Source: GCA-002793235 sp965267355
Lineage (GTDB): Bacteria; Bacteroidota; Bacteroidia; Flavobacteriales_E; Vicingaceae
Length of the DNA stretch: 64,000 bases
Reading direction: 5' to 3'
Assembly: GCA_965267355.1 (NCBI GenBank)
Contig: OZ253956.1
Span: 2,356,001-2,420,000, forward strand
Part shown: positions 43,129-52,209 of the stretch, one piece after another
Position numbering within the stretch: the stretch's first letter is position 1
Layout: each line of letters begins with the position of its first letter
Notes under the pieces: generated by a model
What the model saw: the letters and a program-made list of their open reading frames with translations, nothing else
Databases searched by the model: none
What the model was told of the DNA's origin: nothing
Position numbers and translations under genes: made by a program

Positions 43129-45060
43129 ATGAACAGTTATAATACAAAGTATTACTCTATTTTATTGCTTTTATGCGGTATGCCTTATTGTGCTTTGTAT
43201 GCTCAAGACTCTATTCCTACTCAAAACATTCCTGAGTTTCAGGTTTCAGAAAAAGTAGAAATAATGTTTTCTGAAATTAATACTCAAAGTATTGATAGTA
43301 CAATATTAAGAAACAACAACACCAATAATCTTGGTAGCCTATTAGCTAAAAATAGCGCTATAACACTCAGAGCATATGGTGTTACGGGTATTAGTTCTAT
43401 TTCTATGAGAGGAGGAAACTCTAATCATGTGGCAGTAATGTGGAATGGATTTAATATTCAAGATCCATTAAATGGGGGTGTAAACTTTTTCCAATCTAGT
43501 TCAAATTTTACTGATGCTATAAACATTCAGTATGGAGGAAGTAGTTCGGCTTTCGGTAGCGGAGCAGTTGGAGGAGTTATCCACTTAGATAACAAACCTA
43601 AATTTAATAACTCATTCTTTGGCTCCACAATGTTAAAAACGGGAAGTTTTGGCTTAAATGCTCAACATTTACAATTTGGCTATGGTGGTAAAAAACTATC
43701 TTCACAAGTACGAGTGTTTCATAGTAAAGTCAATAATGATTTTGAGTTTTCCAATGAAGCTAAAAAAGGAGCGCCAATAGAAAGATATTTTAATGCTAAT
43801 AATAACCAATATGGGATTCTTCATGAGCTTTATTATAAAATAAATAACAAACAACTATTGAGTAGTCAGATTTGGTATCAACATAATTACCGAAATGTAC
43901 CAGGTAATATGACCGTTCTTCGCCAGGAAGGTGTTGAAGAAAATTTAACTGATGACTGGATTAGGTGGGGATTAAACTGGAATAGAAAAGGAGATAAAGT
44001 AAATTATGAGGCACGTACAGGTATTTTTTACAACAAATCAAAATATGTTAATTCTACCCTTGATTTAAATAGTAATTACAGCTCTGTAAGGAGTGTTTCA
44101 GAATTAATGGCTACCGTAAAATTGTGGAAGAGCCACAGGTTAGCTGTAGGAGTGTTAAATAATTATACTTCTGGAGTTTCTGATAATTTCAACCCTAACC
44201 CTACACTAAACTCTTTAGCATTATATATTGCTCCAAGTTTTAAGTTAAATAAGAAAGTTACTTTAAACACAGGTATAAGGGAAGAGTTTTACAATGAAGA
44301 TTTAACACCACTAACCTATTCTATTAACACCAGGTATCTTTTTTATAAGAACTGGTATACCACAATCAGCTTTTCTAAAAACTATAGAACTCCAAATTTT
44401 AATGATTTGTATTGGAATGGTGGATTTGCAAAGGGTAATATCAACTTAAAAAGCGAGAACGGATATTCTAAAGATATTGGTCTGGGCATCAAAAAACAGA
44501 ATAATAGTATGAGTATTCATTCAGAGGCAACCTTTTACCATAACACCATAGATGACCAAATACAATGGATTCCTGAAGGACAAAATTGGATGCCTGTAAA
44601 CATTAGTAAAGTAGAAACAAAAGGCATTGAGCTAAAATGCAACTCTACGTTTAAAATTAGTAGAAAATCAAGCGTGATTTTTAATCTAAACTATGCTTAT
44701 ACCGATGCTCAGATAAAGGAAAAAAGTTCCAACGAAAGTGATGAAGTATTGAATAAACAACTAATCTATATTCCTTACTATCAGGGGAACACCTATTTTG
44801 GGTTTAAAGTTTATGATTTATTGTTAGATGTAAATCTACAATATGTTGGCTATCAATTTACAAGGGCAGATAATTTGGAATGGCTAGATGCTTATTTTTT
44901 AACTGATATAGGGTTGAGTTATGTTTTTAATAAAACAAAATACAGCATTCAATTATTTACAAAAGCAAATAATATTTTTAATACAATATATCAGGTAAGG
45001 CAATGGTATCCAATGCCGCCAACGAATTATGAAATAGGAATTAATTTAACACTTAAATAA
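43129..45060 (+). CDS. btuB: BtuB-like TonB-dependent receptor for cobalamin
   Basis: Started at ATG 43129 the product has 643 residues; the open frame to 43060 lies in the riboswitch region and lacks a signal peptide. Signal peptide to about ALYAQ. Plug domain: SAITLRAYGVTGISSISMRG, GNSNHVAVMWNGFNIQDPLN and GSGAVGGVIHLD. The 22-strand barrel ends in NYEIGINLTLK. The riboswitch and the following BtuG-like gene identify the ligand as a corrinoid. Transport needs TonB-ExbBD, not in this window. Confidence 0.92.
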   Translation: MNSYNTKYYSILLLLCGMPYCALYAQDSIPTQNIPEFQVSEKVEIMFSEINTQSIDSTILRNNNTNNLGSLLAKNSAITLRAYGVTGISSISMRGGNSNHVAVMWNGFNIQDPLNGGVNFFQSSSNFTDAINIQYGGSSSAFGSGAVGGVIHLDNKPKFNNSFFGSTMLKTGSFGLNAQHLQFGYGGKKLSSQVRVFHSKVNNDFEFSNEAKKGAPIERYFNANNNQYGILHELYYKINNKQLLSSQIWYQHNYRNVPGNMTVLRQEGVEENLTDDWIRWGLNWNRKGDKVNYEARTGIFYNKSKYVNSTLDLNSNYSSVRSVSELMATVKLWKSHRLAVGVLNNYTSGVSDNFNPNPTLNSLALYIAPSFKLNKKVTLNTGIREEFYNEDLTPLTYSINTRYLFYKNWYTTISFSKNYRTPNFNDLYWNGGFAKGNINLKSENGYSKDIGLGIKKQNNSMSIHSEATFYHNTIDDQIQWIPEGQNWMPVNISKVETKGIELKCNSTFKISRKSSVIFNLNYAYTDAQIKEKSSNESDEVLNKQLIYIPYYQGNTYFGFKVYDLLLDVNLQYVGYQFTRADNLEWLDAYFLTDIGLSYVFNKTKYSIQLFTKANNIFNTIYQVRQWYPMPPTNYEIGINLTLK

Positions 45061-45061
45061 A

Positions 45062-46150
45062 ATGAAAACAGTAACAAGTAAAATTATTTTAAAATTATCA
45101 CTAGCTATAATGGCAGGAATAACTTTATATTCTTGCAAAAAAGTTGACACTCCTCAGAATAGTTCCAGTTCAGGAGGAACAAAATATCAAAGTGGGATAT
45201 TTATTTCCAATGAGGGCTCTTTTGGCTCAGGTAATGGCTCTATTTCTTATTATAACTCATTATCTAAATCCGTAAGAAACAATATTTTTTCTATCGAGAA
45301 TAGTAGGCCATTAGGTGATGTAGTTCAATCTATCAGTAAAGTTGGTGATAAAGCGTATATCTGTGTAAATGGATCTAATAAAGTAGAAGTAGTTGAGGCA
45401 AGTACGTTTAAAGAAGTAACCACTTTGAGTATATCATCACCAAGGTATATGGTTGCAAGTAGTAATGTGGGCTATGTCTCATCTTGGAGTAATGGTGGTG
45501 AGGTTGTTATGGTTGACTTAACATCTATGGGAATTACAGGAAGTGTTGCAACAGGTTCTGGGCCTGAAAGAATGGCAATTAGTAATAATAAATTATTTGT
45601 AGCTAATGGTGGTGGCTATGGTTCAGATAGTACATTAACCATTATCGATTTGAGTACTAACACTCCAACAAACATTCAATTAAATGCTTACAATGCTTCT
45701 GCAATAGCTGTTGGTTCTGGCAATACCATCTGGGTACTAGCTAAAGGTAGAACACTTTATGATGGTAGTTGGAATGTTATTGGGCATGATCCTGCAAAGT
45801 TGATTGAAATGGATGCTTCAACCAATACTATTATAAGCACTACAACATTGTTTACTTCAGATCATCCTGCTAACTTAGATATTAGTCCTGACAAACAAAC
45901 ACTTTATATAGGTGGTGCTTGGGGGTTTGCAGGAATTTATACTATTAGCACACAAAATCCGGGAACTCCAATACAACTTGTTTCAGATTTGAACTACGGT
46001 TTTTTTATTAATCAGAACACTGGAAATCTATTCTTATTACAAGAATCTTCTTCATCTAATGGCAAATTAATTCATTACAATGCATCTGGAAACAAATTGG
46101 GAGAATACACTGTTGGTGTTTTCCCAAATGGTGGCACATCGAAAAAATGA
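45062..46150 (+). CDS. btuG: BtuG-like beta-propeller lipoprotein (DUF5074/YncE type)
   Basis: 362 residues with a lipoprotein signal (LYSCKK, Cys about 25). A beta-propeller follows: GIFISNEGSFGSGNGSISYY, GDKAYICVNGSNKVEVVEA and NLDISPDKQTLYIGGAWGFA. BtuG of Bacteroides is a surface-exposed propeller that binds cobalamin very tightly and passes it to BtuB. Gene order (one base after btuB, under the riboswitch) supports the same role. It overlaps the next gene by 4 bases. Confidence 0.82.
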   Translation: MKTVTSKIILKLSLAIMAGITLYSCKKVDTPQNSSSSGGTKYQSGIFISNEGSFGSGNGSISYYNSLSKSVRNNIFSIENSRPLGDVVQSISKVGDKAYICVNGSNKVEVVEASTFKEVTTLSISSPRYMVASSNVGYVSSWSNGGEVVMVDLTSMGITGSVATGSGPERMAISNNKLFVANGGGYGSDSTLTIIDLSTNTPTNIQLNAYNASAIAVGSGNTIWVLAKGRTLYDGSWNVIGHDPAKLIEMDASTNTIISTTTLFTSDHPANLDISPDKQTLYIGGAWGFAGIYTISTQNPGTPIQLVSDLNYGFFINQNTGNLFLLQESSSSNGKLIHYNASGNKLGEYTVGVFPNGGTSKK

Positions 46151-46836
46151 AAAAAGAAAAAATTATAATGTCATGGAGCGGAGGAAAAGATTCTTCCTTC
46201 GCTCTTCATGAATTATTGAATTCAGGTAAGTACAATGTAAAATACTTACTTACTAATATTTACAAACCTAACAAACGTGTATCAATGCACGGTGTGCCTG
46301 AAGATTTGATTGATGCTCAAGCCAAAAGCATAGGAATACCTTTAGTAAAATTATATATTGAAGAAAAAACGCATAATGAGTACGAGTCAAAAATGAAAGC
46401 TCTCCTGCTTGAACTTAAGCAAGAAGGAATTAATAAAGTTGCTTTTGGTGATATTTTTCTAGAAGATTTAAAGGAATATAGAGAGAATAAACTCAAAGAA
46501 GTTGAAATGGAAGGTTTATTTCCCTTATGGAAGAGAAACACTTCAAGACTTTCTAAGGAGTTTATAGAGAGGGGGTTTAAAACTCATGTTTGCAGTATTG
46601 ATACTTCTAAAATCCCTCAAAATTTAGTGGGTATAGATTATTCTAGTGATTTTTTATCTCAATTACCAAATAATATTGACCCATGTGGAGAGAATGGCGA
46701 ATTTCATAGCTATTGTTATGATGGACCTATTTACAACTATCCTATCAAATTTATTAAAAATGGAATCGTCAAAAAGGAATATAGTTATAATGGAGATACC
46801 TATACTTACCTCTTTTCGGACATAAGTACCAAATAA
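46147..46836 (+). CDS. Dph6-like PP-loop ATP pyrophosphatase
   Basis: 229 residues. The PP-loop IIMSWSGGKDSSFALHEL (SGGKDS) binds ATP. AFGDIFLEDLKEYRENKL and DPCGENGEFHSYCYDGP are conserved in the MJ0570/diphthine-ammonia-ligase family. Diphthamide is not made by bacteria, so the true reaction is different. Its 4-base overlap with the BtuG-like gene and the shared riboswitch suggest a role in cobalamin or corrinoid handling, perhaps amidation; that is inference. Confidence 0.85.
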   Translation: MKKEKIIMSWSGGKDSSFALHELLNSGKYNVKYLLTNIYKPNKRVSMHGVPEDLIDAQAKSIGIPLVKLYIEEKTHNEYESKMKALLLELKQEGINKVAFGDIFLEDLKEYRENKLKEVEMEGLFPLWKRNTSRLSKEFIERGFKTHVCSIDTSKIPQNLVGIDYSSDFLSQLPNNIDPCGENGEFHSYCYDGPIYNYPIKFIKNGIVKKEYSYNGDTYTYLFSDISTK

Positions 46837-47382
46837 TTAATTATTAATCATTTTAAGATAATGTTTCAGCTGAATAATTAGATATTCAAGTTTATTGTTG
46901 GCTGAAACATCCACAACTAAATCACAGTTTTCATTCCTATAATTACCTGAGGCTCCTACTTTAAACTTTGCGTTGGAAAGTGAGGTAATGTATTCAATAG
47001 GAAAACATTCCTCCATATTTAAATCGATTAAGATGCTGTAAGGTTTTTTTATAAAATTATTTACATCACTACTTTTTGGCAACATGGTTTTAGATAAGTC
47101 TTTTTTGTCAAAATAAATGTAATTCAAATGTGGTGTAACCATATCAGAAGAATCTTTTGAGTTGATAAACCCAAGTGATAAAACTTCTTTTCTTTCTTCC
47201 TTGAGGTATTGAATAAACTTTTTTACAATATCAGCATCCGTTCTATTTGTTGCATTATAAACTACCGCAATACTAGATGCTTTTTCAATGTTAAAGGCTT
47301 TAACATTTCTTTTTAATCGTTTTCGAGCTTTGTTTAAGGTTATTCTGCCCAGTTTCTCTTGTATGTTCTTAATCGTTTCCAC
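46837..47382 (-). CDS. DUF6913-like protein
   Basis: The 181-residue soluble alpha/beta protein begins with a basic region (LNKARKRLKRNVKAFNI). Further segments are SIAVVYNATNRTDADIVKKF, YSILIDLNMEECFPIEYI and KVGASGNYRNENCDLVVDVS, resembling a widespread uncharacterised Bacteroidota family usually next to DciA/RecF or DNA-metabolism genes. It follows the DUF721 gene by one base, third in the recF operon. Function unknown. Confidence 0.7.
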   Translation of the reverse strand: METIKNIQEKLGRITLNKARKRLKRNVKAFNIEKASSIAVVYNATNRTDADIVKKFIQYLKEERKEVLSLGFINSKDSSDMVTPHLNYIYFDKKDLSKTMLPKSSDVNNFIKKPYSILIDLNMEECFPIEYITSLSNAKFKVGASGNYRNENCDLVVDVSANNKLEYLIIQLKHYLKMINN

Positions 47383-47383
47383 T

Positions 47384-47668
47384 CTACTTAATCATGATTT
47401 TTTCAATCATGTTTTTTCCCATTTTCTTATTTATCTTCAGTATTAAACCTTCTTTAACATAGTTTAACTCTTGTTTAAGTGCTGCCGAATCTAACTGTAT
47501 ATATAAAACACTGTTTTTAAAAGCAATGTTCTTAGTATGATTCACAAACATTTTACCCACCGTTTCTTCCCAACATTTAATCAGTTCAATCTCATCTAAT
47601 TGGTCTTGATAACCATAAGCTCTAAGCAATTTATCAATTACATGTTTTAATGGCTTTTTATCCGACAT
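47384..47668 (-). CDS. DUF721/DciA-like protein
   Basis: 94 residues forming one DUF721 domain (LRAYGYQDQLDEIELIKCWE, then FVNHTKNIAFKNSVLYIQLD and LKQELNYVKEGLILKIN). DciA proteins of this fold load the replicative helicase in bacteria lacking DnaC/DnaI, and a short DUF721 form next to recF is typical of Bacteroidota. The start overlaps recF by 11 bases. Confidence 0.87.
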   Translation of the reverse strand: MSDKKPLKHVIDKLLRAYGYQDQLDEIELIKCWEETVGKMFVNHTKNIAFKNSVLYIQLDSAALKQELNYVKEGLILKINKKMGKNMIEKIMIK

Positions 47669-48764
47669 TGGTTACAGTTCCCTCCTTAATGTTAAACGAT
47701 TTAAAATTAATCTTTTCTCTGGTTAGTATTTCAGGAATTCTTTCTAAACCAGTATCTGTAATAAATATTTGACCAAACTCACCACTACCAACAATACTCA
47801 ATAATTGCTTCATCCTTTCTCCATCTAATTTATCATAAATATCATCTAACAAAATAATGGTTTTTTGTTGGCTTCTTTGCTGAATTAAATCTGCTTGTGC
47901 TAATTTTAAAGCTAATAAATAGGTTTTTTGCTGCCCTTGAGAACCAAATTTTTTTAAAGGATGTTCACCCAGATTAAACACTAAATCATCTTTATGTATT
48001 CCTACATTGGTGTATTGATTAGATTTATCTTTCTCTAAACTATTGGTAAGGATAGTTTTAAAATCATCTTCATTCAATTGAGAACGATATTCTAAACTAA
48101 CTGTCTCTTGGTTTTTGCTTATTTGGTTATAATATTGTTGGAAAATAGGAGTAAAATCATCTACAAACTTTCTTCTTTCCTTATAAATGAGTATACCGTA
48201 TTGTATTAACTGCTCATTCCATATATCTAATGATTCCTGATCAAAATTTCTGTTTAACCAAAAAGATTTTAACAAAAGATTACGATGATTTAAAGCTTTG
48301 TTATATGCTAAAAGGTTATTTAAGTAGCTACTATTGTATTGAGATATAATACCATCAACAAACTTGCGTCTTACATCACTTCCGTCAATAATCAACATAA
48401 TATCTATAGGAGAAATGATTACCAATGGTATTTTACCAATATGGTCGGCAAACCTTTCGTATAATTTTTTATTGAATTTGAATTGCTTCTTTTGTCCTCT
48501 TTTTAAGCCGCAATACACATAGTTTTCATCAGTCGAGTTTTGATAAGTGCCTTCAACTACAAAAAAAGGATTATTGTGTTTAATATTTTGACTGTCTATG
48601 GGGTTAAAGTAACTTTTACAAAAAGAAAGGTAGTATATGGCATCTAATAAGTTGGTCTTTCCTTCACCATTATTGCCTAAAAAACAGTTTACCTTTTCAG
48701 AAAACTCTAGCTGAGCATCTTCATAATTCTTAAAATTAAGTATTGAAAGTTGTTTTAGGTACAT
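47658..48764 (-). CDS. recF: DNA replication/repair protein RecF
   Basis: 368 residues. The Walker A is CFLGNNGEGKTNLLDAIYYL (GxxGxGKTN), the signature region is KKFGSQGQQKTYLLALKLAQ, and the Walker B is TIILLDDIYDKLD. RecF, with RecOR, helps load RecA at single-strand gaps. It heads a recF-dciA-DUF6913 operon. A -7 box ends 4 bases before the ATG, so the mRNA is predicted to be leaderless. Confidence 0.95.
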   Translation of the reverse strand: MYLKQLSILNFKNYEDAQLEFSEKVNCFLGNNGEGKTNLLDAIYYLSFCKSYFNPIDSQNIKHNNPFFVVEGTYQNSTDENYVYCGLKRGQKKQFKFNKKLYERFADHIGKIPLVIISPIDIMLIIDGSDVRRKFVDGIISQYNSSYLNNLLAYNKALNHRNLLLKSFWLNRNFDQESLDIWNEQLIQYGILIYKERRKFVDDFTPIFQQYYNQISKNQETVSLEYRSQLNEDDFKTILTNSLEKDKSNQYTNVGIHKDDLVFNLGEHPLKKFGSQGQQKTYLLALKLAQADLIQQRSQQKTIILLDDIYDKLDGERMKQLLSIVGSGEFGQIFITDTGLERIPEILTREKINFKSFNIKEGTVTNVG

Positions 48765-48768
48765 CTTA

Positions 48769-48776
48769 CAAATTTA
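48769..48776 (-). promoter_or_regulatory. -7 box giving a probably leaderless recF mRNA
   Basis: TAAATTTG on the minus strand, followed by TAAG and then the recF ATG at 48764. Confidence 0.5.
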
Positions 48777-48804
48777 AAAAGATGCAGAGATTTAAGCGTT
48801 AAAA

Positions 48805-48855
48805 TTGTTATCAAATTAAAAAAAAACTATTTTTGCCGTCCGATAACTCTCGGAC
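48805..48855 (+). promoter_or_regulatory. Promoter with an inverted repeat at the start site
   Basis: TTG (48805-48807) and TATTTTTG (48828-48835) are spaced 20 bases apart, fitting the Bacteroidota promoter. GTCCGA-TAACTC-TCGGAC (48838-48855) is a perfect 6-base inverted repeat lying over the predicted start of transcription, 21 bases before the TPR gene at 48876. Confidence 0.5.
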
Positions 48856-48875
48856 TTATAATTTGATATATAGAA

Positions 48876-49559
48876 ATGAGTAAGAAAACAGAAGAAAATA
48901 ACGAACCTATAGTTGACGTACAAGAGGTTTATAGCAAAACAGAAACTTTTATTGAAGATAATAAAAAAAGAATTAGTATAGCTGTTTTGGCTGTTATTGT
49001 AGTTATTGGTGGGTATCTGGGATATAAGAAATTAATTATTGCTCCGCAAGAATTAGAGGCTCAATCAGAAATGTTTATGGCTGAAAAGTATTTTGAGCAA
49101 GATTCATTACAGAAAGCCATTAATGGTGATGGTATCAATTATGGGTTTATAGATATAGTTGATATGTATAGCGGAACAAAAGCTGCTAACCTATGTCATT
49201 ATTATTTAGGTATTTGCTATAGAAATACTGGTGAATATGAAATGGCTATTGATGAGTTAAAATCATTTAGTTCTGATGATGTAATGATTAGCGCAGTTGC
49301 ATTAGGTGCTATTGGAGATTGTTATATGGAATTAAATGATGTTGAGCAAGCCATTTCAAATTATGAAAAAGCTGCTAAGCATAATCAAAACAACCTTACT
49401 TCTCCTATCTATTTATTTAAGGCAGGTATGGCTTATGAAGAATTACAAGATTTTGCTGCTGCTGAACAAAAATATACACAGATTAAAAATGATTTTCCTG
49501 ACTCTAGAGAATCTCAAAGTATAGATAAGTATATAGCTAGAGTTGAAGCATTGAAATAA
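48876..49559 (+). CDS. Single-pass membrane TPR protein (YfgM-like)
   Basis: 227 residues: a polar cytoplasmic N-terminus of about 33 residues, one membrane helix (RISIAVLAVIVVIGGYLGYK, about 34-53) and three to four TPR units outside (CHYYLGICYRNTGEYEMAID, then AIGDCYMELNDVEQAISNYE and FKAGMAYEELQDFAAAEQKY). YfgM-like proteins assist protein export and periplasmic folding. The stop shares a base with the ribH ATG (TAATG). Confidence 0.85.
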   Translation: MSKKTEENNEPIVDVQEVYSKTETFIEDNKKRISIAVLAVIVVIGGYLGYKKLIIAPQELEAQSEMFMAEKYFEQDSLQKAINGDGINYGFIDIVDMYSGTKAANLCHYYLGICYRNTGEYEMAIDELKSFSSDDVMISAVALGAIGDCYMELNDVEQAISNYEKAAKHNQNNLTSPIYLFKAGMAYEELQDFAAAEQKYTQIKNDFPDSRESQSIDKYIARVEALK

Positions 49560-50041
49560 TGGCTACAGCTAATAAAAATCTTTCTGATTACAATATTAAT
49601 TCAATTCCGGATGCTAGTAATATGGTATTCGGAATTGTTGTTTCTGAATGGAACGAAAAGATTACCAAAGGGCTCTTAAATGGTGCGTACAATACATTAA
49701 TTAAGCACGGAGCTAAAGAAGATAATATTATCGTTGAATTTGTTCCTGGTGCTTTTGAACTGCCGTTGGGTGCACAAACCTTGTTTGAAAAGATAAATGT
49801 TGATGCAGTGATTTGTTTAGGTAGTGTAATAGAAGGGGAAACCAAACATTTTGATTTTGTTTGTCAAGGTGCTACGATGGGAATAAAAGATGTAGCACTT
49901 AAATATAATAAGCCATGTATATTTGGAGTGTTAACAGATAACACTTTACAACAAGCAATTGATCGTTCTGGTGGTAAACATGGTAATAAAGGTGATGAAG
50001 CAGCCGTTACTGCTATAAAAATGATTGCTTTTCAGCATTAA
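49559..50041 (+). CDS. ribH: 6,7-dimethyl-8-ribityllumazine synthase
   Basis: 160 residues. The family motifs are VVSEWNEKITKGLLNGAYNT, the FVPGAFELPLGAQTLFE segment, CLGSVIEGETKHFDFVCQGA with the catalytic His, and GVLTDNTLQQAIDRSGG. It condenses the pyrimidine intermediate with dihydroxybutanone phosphate to make the lumazine precursor of riboflavin. Coupled to the TPR gene by a one-base overlap; converges with the T9SS protein gene over 4 bases. Confidence 0.97.
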   Translation: MATANKNLSDYNINSIPDASNMVFGIVVSEWNEKITKGLLNGAYNTLIKHGAKEDNIIVEFVPGAFELPLGAQTLFEKINVDAVICLGSVIEGETKHFDFVCQGATMGIKDVALKYNKPCIFGVLTDNTLQQAIDRSGGKHGNKGDEAAVTAIKMIAFQH

Positions 50042-50721
50042 TTTTTAACCACCCTTTTGGTTAAAATTCCATTTGAAGTTTCAATTCTTAAAAAATAAAT
50101 ACCCGCTTTAAGTTTGTCTAAGCTTACTTGTTTTGGTTTGTGTATAGTGTGTAACACCTCTCCTACAGTATTTAGCACATCAATTTTTATAATGTCTTCT
50201 TTAAGGTTGTCAATTTTAACAATTTCATTTGTAGGTACGGGATATATGTTTACTTTTTCAATATTCATAATTTCACCTACCCCTACAGCCTCTGTAACAG
50301 TTACATCAAAGCCTATCATGGTAGAAGCCGATGGATCTGATAAAGGAAAAATCTGGAAATTAATGTTACAGGTTCCCGTATCTCCATTATGGTTAACACT
50401 AATTACAATTTTATTATTTACCCAATTTGTTCCTGATAAAGTAAAATCAGCACTATCTAGATTATTGAGTGTCTGATAAGCAGAATCAGGATCATTAACA
50501 CCTAAATCCCAATTGGAAGGACAACCACTCTTGCCTCCAACAAAAGCAATCCATCGCATATCAAAGTCAGTACCGATAAGATTGTCGATTTGAATAAACT
50601 CATGTAATATACCGTGGCTGGTGGTTTTATTTATACTCTTAAAAGGCGTACTAACACTGTACATTTGTCCAAAAGCAGTACTAACTGAAAGTATCAGTAT
50701 AAATAATAATAACTTCCTCAT
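50038..50721 (-). CDS. Secreted protein with a type IX secretion C-terminal sorting domain
   Basis: 227 residues: signal peptide (to about AFGQ, residue 19), a beta-sandwich body (to about 150) and a type A T9SS sorting domain (about 153-227) with NIYPVPTNEIVKI, then INVLNTVGEVLHT-like IDVLNTVGEVLHTIH, KLKAGIYFLRIET and the final LTKRVVKN. The domain directs export through the outer membrane. Body function unknown. Confidence 0.88.
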   Translation of the reverse strand: MRKLLLFILILSVSTAFGQMYSVSTPFKSINKTTSHGILHEFIQIDNLIGTDFDMRWIAFVGGKSGCPSNWDLGVNDPDSAYQTLNNLDSADFTLSGTNWVNNKIVISVNHNGDTGTCNINFQIFPLSDPSASTMIGFDVTVTEAVGVGEIMNIEKVNIYPVPTNEIVKIDNLKEDIIKIDVLNTVGEVLHTIHKPKQVSLDKLKAGIYFLRIETSNGILTKRVVKN

Positions 50722-50767
50722 GAGAATAAAGGTATAAATTTATTACGATAGAATAGTTCTAAATAAA

Positions 50768-51196
50768 CTATTCTATTGTAATGCTAGTAATCTTATCGCC
50801 TTGTCTGATGTCATCAATTACATCAAGCCCTTCTACTACTTTACCAAAGCAGGTATGGTTTCTATCTAGATGTGAAGTGTTGGTTCTGCTATGGCAAATA
50901 AAGAATTGCGACCCACCAGTATTTCTGCCCGCATGAGCCATACTCAATACACCTCTATCATGATATTGATTATCTCCATCTAACTCACAATCGATAGAAT
51001 AACCAGGACCACCCATCCCTGTTCCATCTGGGCAACCGCCTTGTATTACAAAATCAGGAATAACCCTGTGAAAAGTTAGTCCATCGTAAAACCCTTTTTT
51101 AGCTAATGTTGTAAAGTTTTCTACTGTTTTGGGAGCATCTGCATCGTAAAATTCTACTTGCATATCTCCTTTGTCTGTCTTAATTGTTGCTTTCAT
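50768..51196 (-). CDS. Cyclophilin-type peptidyl-prolyl isomerase
   Basis: 142 residues, short cytoplasmic cyclophilin: TLAKKGFYDGLTFHRVIPDF, VIQGGCPDGTGMGGPGY, MAHAGRNTGGSQFFICH and the HLDRNHTCFGKVVEG end all match. The catalytic Arg (FHR) and the QFF motif are present. It lies alone between the T9SS protein and pyrB. No signal peptide, so it acts in the cytoplasm. Confidence 0.96.
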   Translation of the reverse strand: MKATIKTDKGDMQVEFYDADAPKTVENFTTLAKKGFYDGLTFHRVIPDFVIQGGCPDGTGMGGPGYSIDCELDGDNQYHDRGVLSMAHAGRNTGGSQFFICHSRTNTSHLDRNHTCFGKVVEGLDVIDDIRQGDKITSITIE

Positions 51197-51282
51197 TTTT
51201 TTTAGTTTATAGTGTTTGGTTGTTAGTATATGGTGTTCATTTTAGCAAAAAAAACCACCAAAACCTATACGCAAAACACTAA

Positions 51283-52209
51283 TTAATCTTTTTTTCCTGC
51301 TAATAAATACAATACAGCCATTCTAATGGCTACACCGTTTTCTACTTGATTTAATATGATTGATTGTTTACTATCTGCTACATCAGAAGTTATCTCCACC
51401 CCCCTATTTATTGGACCTGGATGCATTACAGTTATTTCTTTATCTAAAGAATCTAGTAACTTTTTATCTAAGCCATAAAGCATGGAATACTCCCTCAACG
51501 ATGGAAAAAACTTCATATCCTGTCTTTCCAACTGTATTCTTAACATCATTGCTACATCGCACCAATTTAGTGCTTCCCTCAGGTTAGTAATAACTTCTAC
51601 TCCTAGAGAGCTGATATGTTTTGGAATTAACGTTAAAGGACCGCACACCTTTACATTTGCCCCCATTTTTTGCAAGCAAAAAATGTTAGAAAGAGCTACT
51701 CTGGAGTGTAAAATGTCTCCAACAATAACAACATTTTTTCCTTTTAAATCACCATATTTTTCTCGTATTGAGAACGAATCTAACAAGGCCTGTGTTGGAT
51801 GTTCGTGTGCTCCATCTCCGGCATTTACAATCTTTGCTTCTACATGTTTGGATAAAAAATCAGCAGCTCCAGGGTTGGGGTGGCGCATTACCACCATATC
51901 CACTTTCATGGATAAAATATTATTTACGGTATCTACTAAGGTTTCACCTTTTTTTACTGAAGAATTGGAAGATGAAAAATTGATGATATCCGCTGAAAGC
52001 CTTTTCTCAGCAAGCTCAAATGATAATTTGGTTCGTGTTGAATTTTCAAAAAATAAGTTGGCAATGGTGGTATCTCGAAGAGAAGGGACTTTTTTAATGG
52101 GACGGTTAATCACTTCCTTAAAGTGGTCGGCTGTTTGAAAAATCAATTCAATATCTTCTTTTTTAAGATATTTGATTCCAAGCAGGTGATTAACACTTAA
52201 ATTATTCAT
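51283..52209 (-). CDS. pyrB: Aspartate carbamoyltransferase catalytic subunit
   Basis: 308 residues. FFENSTRTKLSFELAEKRL is the carbamoyl phosphate site, followed by VMRHPNPGAADFLSKH, GDGAHEHPTQALLDSFSI and MHPGPINRGVEI. It commits carbamoyl phosphate and aspartate to pyrimidine synthesis. It overlaps pyrR by 8 bases, forming a pyrR-pyrB operon. No regulatory pyrI gene follows. Confidence 0.97.
   Translation of the reverse strand: MNNLSVNHLLGIKYLKKEDIELIFQTADHFKEVINRPIKKVPSLRDTTIANLFFENSTRTKLSFELAEKRLSADIINFSSSNSSVKKGETLVDTVNNILSMKVDMVVMRHPNPGAADFLSKHVEAKIVNAGDGAHEHPTQALLDSFSIREKYGDLKGKNVVIVGDILHSRVALSNIFCLQKMGANVKVCGPLTLIPKHISSLGVEVITNLREALNWCDVAMMLRIQLERQDMKFFPSLREYSMLYGLDKKLLDSLDKEITVMHPGPINRGVEITSDVADSKQSIILNQVENGVAIRMAVLYLLAGKKD

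Noticed and set aside
50114..50476. Plus-strand open frame antisense to the T9SS protein
   Set aside because: Shadow of a well-supported gene with a recognised sorting domain.
51210..51281. TAGTGTTT/AAACACTA inverted repeat between the cyclophilin and pyrB
   Set aside because: Arms are short and the loop exceeds 50 bases in AT-rich DNA; not convincing as a terminator or operator.
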